Below are positions 60,442 to 64,000 of a stretch of DNA of 64,000 nucleotides, piece by piece (within the stretch, counting starts at the first letter, position 1; each line of letters begins with the position of its first letter). A model generated the notes under the pieces. The model saw only the letters and a list, made by a program, of their open reading frames with translations, searched no databases and had not been told where the DNA came from. The stretch lies in NCBI GenBank assembly GCA_015143295.1, contig CM026568.1, positions 36,154,441-36,218,440 on the forward strand, read 5' to 3'. The translations under genes and the position numbers were made by a program. The DNA is from Tetracentron sinense. Taxonomy: Eukaryota; Streptophyta; Magnoliopsida; Trochodendrales; Trochodendraceae.

Positions 60442-61309
60442 TAATATTCTTTGTTTTTTAGGGATGTATTTTTTTTGGATTTATCTTTATTTACCATAAG
60501 GATGAAAAATCAGTAGCAGGAGTAGAATCCGTGTAGTTGTCCTAGGGCGGGAGATCAAATTAGTTCTCCTCATCTTTCCCGTAAGTTGATGGCCATTGGG
60601 TTGGTAGATATCAGCTGTTGGGAATCAACGTTTAAAGATGTTGAGTTACTGTACTAGCATGACAATCAAATTTCTCCTTAAGCTTTGTTTGCTTGGAGAA
60701 ATTTTTTTCCTGAAATATAAAGTAATAATAGAGAATTATTTGTAATTAAAAATAAAAAAACTTATTTTGCATGTCGCCCAACACAAAATAATTTTTTGCC
60801 AAAAAAATAATTAAGTACACCTATTTTCCCTCCAAACGGAGGCAGCCTTAGTCGGCAATGAATGGCGGTGAATAATGACCAAGGTTAGGGTTCATATTTC
60901 TAACCTTGATTTTAAAAAAAAAACATGATTAAAAATAGTAGTCACAGATAAAAGGGAACTATTCGCAATTTAAAAGGACACTTGGCAAGAAAAAGGGGGA
61001 CGAACGCCGCTCCCGCGATGAGCCAACTACTGCTAATCCGGGAAACCCATTTTATAGTTACAGTCTACAAGTCTTCTTGGAATAGAGTTACTATTATTGT
61101 AACACCAAACACCCCCACTAAGCTGCGAAGGTCATATCTAAGGCCGACGTAATGTCCCCAACGATTATTGCTTGGTGATGGTGACTCTCTTGTCTATTTC
61201 TCATAGTAGGGGGATCGGCATTCAAACACTAGTTGTCGTTGGGAGTAAAAGCAGTTGTTAAAGGCTACATCATAAGTTAGTTTTACCATTTTGCTCGATA
61301 CCGATACAT
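60442..61309. other. Gene-free stretch
   Basis: AT-rich intergenic DNA with no recognised unit. Confidence 0.4.
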
Positions 61310-62405
61310 CAAGATTAGACCTGTATTAGAGCCGAGCTGCGCAGAGCTGTACCAAGCTTGAACCTGGCTTCATCTTGATTTGACCTCAAATGTTCAGGCT
61401 CCAGCTCGACTTGAACAAGCTTGACCCAGTTTGAGCTTGACTTGAGCTCAAATTTGATAAAAGCCAAGCTCAGATTGGCTGATTCCAATTTTATGATTAT
61501 TTTGATTAATTTTAATAAAACTATTTATTATTAAATCCTAATATTGAAAATTATACTTCACACACAAAATAAGATTTGAGGATAATCCTTCAATTGAGAT
61601 AGTTAGACTTAGGGTTAGGATTTTTCTTTTTAACTTATTAACATTCTTTTGCTATTATATCTCAAACTTATTTATTATAATTTAAGTAATATTATAAATT
61701 ATGATAAAGAAAGTTTAAAAGTTTTATCATATGTAAATACAAATAGCATTATAAAAAGTATTATATATAGACATGTATATTGAGAGAGAGGACATGGCTA
61801 AATAGTCCATCTTACTATAAGTTATAGATAGCTTTTTAGATTTAGGAACACGGGACATGTGTTTTCAAATCCGACCGTTTGAATGTTAATGTGGGTTCCT
61901 TGAGAGATGCATAACAAAATATCAGTTGATTGGAGATCTCTAAACCGGCCAAATTAGATGTCAAAAATCAACAATTTTTCTAAAATTGATAGTATCTAGT
62001 GAATGTTAAGGGGTTAGTGTTGACTAAGTTTCTATTCCCAGAGAATACAGAATTATTTTATGAGAGTGATGCCAAACAAGTCTAAGTATAGTTTAATAAG
62101 ATGGTCTTCAATTGGATATGTTTTGTCACATGTCTAATTAAAAGACTCGCATTAGGATCAAACCATTAGATTAAAAAAATAGATGTTATGTGTCCCTCAA
62201 TGACAATAAAACTGAGTAGAACTCGAGCCAAATCGAGCCCTGATCGGACTTTTTTTGTTTTTGGTCAAGGTAACAATACCAAGGCTACAAGTACTAGAAG
62301 GGGGAATGACTTTTTTTTTTGAGCCTGACTTTTTTAAAAACTTAACTTAGATCTGGCTATGAGATAAAATGTCAGCTTAAACTTGGCTTAAACAAGTCGA
62401 GCCAA
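61310..62405. repeat. Dispersed 'agcttgaac' repeat remnants
   Basis: Two blocks (61325-61480 and 62215-62405) are rich in 'gcttgac', 'gagctcg' and 'cttgaacaagc' motifs like the subterminal parts of the hAT-like elements. They may be the ends of one degraded element about 1.1 kb long. Confidence 0.4.
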
Positions 62406-62444
62406 AGAGCCAGGCAGTCGTGATTTAAATGAGGGGGAAAAAAG

Positions 62445-62535
62445 GCACCTTTTCCCACTTGCGCTTGGACAGGTTGGACACGGAAAAAAAAAAGCACCTT
62501 TTCCCACTTGCGCTTGGACAGGTTGGACACGGAAA
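62445..62535. repeat. Tandem duplication, 49-bp period
   Basis: 'gcaccttttcccacttgcgc' and the following 'ttggacaggttggacacgga' occur twice (from 62445 and from 62494) without a mismatch over about 40 bp, separated by an A run. Confidence 0.9.
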
Positions 62536-62539
62536 CAAA

Positions 62540-63445
62540 CAATTAAATGCACCATAAACAAAAACACCATCGAGAATACAAGGCTTCCCTTCAGTATTCA
62601 CCTTGTGGTGTGTCTGAGTTTACCGAAAAAAAAAAAATACAAGGTTTGTCTTATTCTTTCACGAGTCCCTTGCCTAGCAATTTGACACGTGTCACTTGCC
62701 CATGGGTTCAGATTTCATAGGCCCGTATTCCACAATTCCAGGCCTTAAGTGTGCAAGTGTAGTAAGTAGGGATGGCAACATGTACCTGCCCCGCTACCTC
62801 AGATGGCAAGGTGTGCCTTCTCACGAGGGTGGTCTAAAACCAAATCTAAGGGAGAAAAGAAATGGTAACATGTTTGGTCAGGTATTGGACTGGGTGAGTA
62901 TTGGAATACTCATAAGCCCAACCCATTTATAAACGGGTTGAAATGACAAATCCGAACCCCACCCGATAAGGGACCCTCAACCCTAAATAACCCTCCTGTT
63001 TAATTAATTATATCATAAATTACACTAGCATTTAACTTAAAATTAAAATTTGATTAATGTATAGTATATAATTATGTATTTGTTATTAAATTAGTAAGGT
63101 ATTATGATGGGTTGGGTCTGAAAGTAAAACCTAAATCTAACCTAACTATAAATGGATTGAAGAATAAGCCCAAACCTGTTGTACGAGTCCAAAACCCCAA
63201 CTCGTGAAAAGGCGACCATGGTTTGGTTTAGAGGGTAAGATATTAGGGTTAACTCATCTCAACCTAACATTTTTTACGTTTTTTGTAGTACATGTCACAT
63301 GGTTAGGTCTCAACCCTGAATAGTTTGGTTGGTATATGTTCTAAATAAGGAGTGGGCATATCAATCAGTCACACTCCTTTTAAAAGGACTCATCCTCGAT
63401 CGTCTCCTGGTTGTGAGATATATATCAACCTAACATGAGAACGAG
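62540..63445. other. Gene-free stretch
   Basis: A 'tagggatggcaac' motif at about 62767 resembles a hAT end, but no partner is seen. No gene. Confidence 0.4.
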
Positions 63446-63596
63446 AGTGTTAGCCATATTCTGAGTAAACCCCTACTCTCACCTTCCACTAACCATTTGT
63501 TAATTCTCCAATGATTAAAACACAAACTCACCAAATAAAAAGACAAGTGGTTGGTAGAGGGCGAGTATAGGGTTGACTGAGAGTAGGGCTAGCATT
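63446..63596. mobile_element. MITE, 'agtgctagc' family second copy
   Basis: Ends 'agtgttagcc' and 'ggctagcatt' are inverted, and the arms continue with 'ctgagtaaacccctactctc' against 'gagtatagggttgactgag'. It is related to 23405-23534. Confidence 0.65.
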
Positions 63597-64000
63597 CCGA
63601 AAAAAGAATAGGTAGAAAATGAAAACCCAAAAACAAGTGGGATCAAAAACCCCGTCTATTTTTGGGACAGCCCATGCCTAACTACAAGGGACGAGGACAT
63701 CACCCTATTAAATCAGTGTCACCTTCTTTCTTCCTCTGCTTCATTACTCTTTCCTTAATTTTGCCGGACAAAGGAGACAAGCCAATTTAATGGTGCACGC
63801 AGCATGTCATGCGGACTTGCTCCTCGTTAACCGAGTGGAACAAGCTGGGGCCCTGCACCATTGGCCTCAACAGTGGCCTGCACCGCCCCAACAGCCGTGT
63901 CCGCTAGCGGCCCAGCCGACCAGTCTTCATGATAATGATTTCGATAATCTTCTATCCTTATCCCTTATCCCAAAAAACAAACTAGAGAAGTCTATGGACG
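63597..64000. other. Right edge, no gene recognised
   Basis: Somewhat more GC-rich than its surroundings (especially 63790-63930). It could lie near a gene beyond the window, but no open frame or motif supports that. Confidence 0.35.

Noticed and set aside
62767..63190. A hAT-type element starting TAGGGATGGCAAC
   Set aside because: No matching inverted end or 8-bp duplication could be found.

Overview
This is nuclear DNA of a flowering plant. Genes have GT..AG introns, two genes match plant-specific families (LAX PANICLE 2 and the GT29 sialyltransferase-like proteins), and the space between them is AT-rich and full of plant transposons. The organism cannot be named from the window; a dicot or early-diverging angiosperm with a repeat-rich genome fits. 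There is no sign of bacterial, organellar or viral genome organisation.

Host genes, left to right: (1) a LAX2-like gene (+, 5476-13112), four exons, with a 6.4-kb last intron. (2) A single-exon SAM-domain gene (-, 33770-34786). (3) A 12-exon sialyltransferase-like gene of the SIA2 type (-, 37020-45852) encoding 440 aa, with a 5'-truncatable Copia relic sitting antisense in intron 2. (4) A V-ATPase subunit C gene (+, 46253-57687) that starts 400 bp away from gene 3, head to head, but looks broken: much of its N-terminal coding region is deleted with a frameshift and two splice donors are lost. Genes 2 and 3 appear to keep a neighbourhood that I recall from Arabidopsis chromosome 3.

Mobile DNA. 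The most striking element is a 6.2-kb LTR retrotransposon at 13620-19848 with a perfect 5-bp target duplication. It reads on the minus strand (PBS, gag start, integrase end, polypurine tract in that order), has lost almost all of gag-pol through one internal deletion, yet carries a long spliced coding unit on the opposite strand (15031-17470) with its own TATA-like box. That layout is typical of the Tat lineage of Ty3/gypsy. Elsewhere there are a short Copia-type LTR element with MITEs nested in it (1114-2980), a non-autonomous Helitron (3939-4443), a foldback element enclosing about six copies of a ~140-bp repeat (20970-22294), a LINE relic (26546-28040), hAT-like elements with 8-bp target duplications (29395-30135, 56058-56503, 59876-60433), a possible solo LTR (48178-50138), two tRNA-derived SINEs (about 35391-35575 and 58191-58375) and about a dozen MITEs with visible terminal inverted repeats.

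The remaining stretches hold no gene I can support and are listed as such. All alignments, homology and exon calls were made by eye; family names come from remembered motifs and no database was searched.
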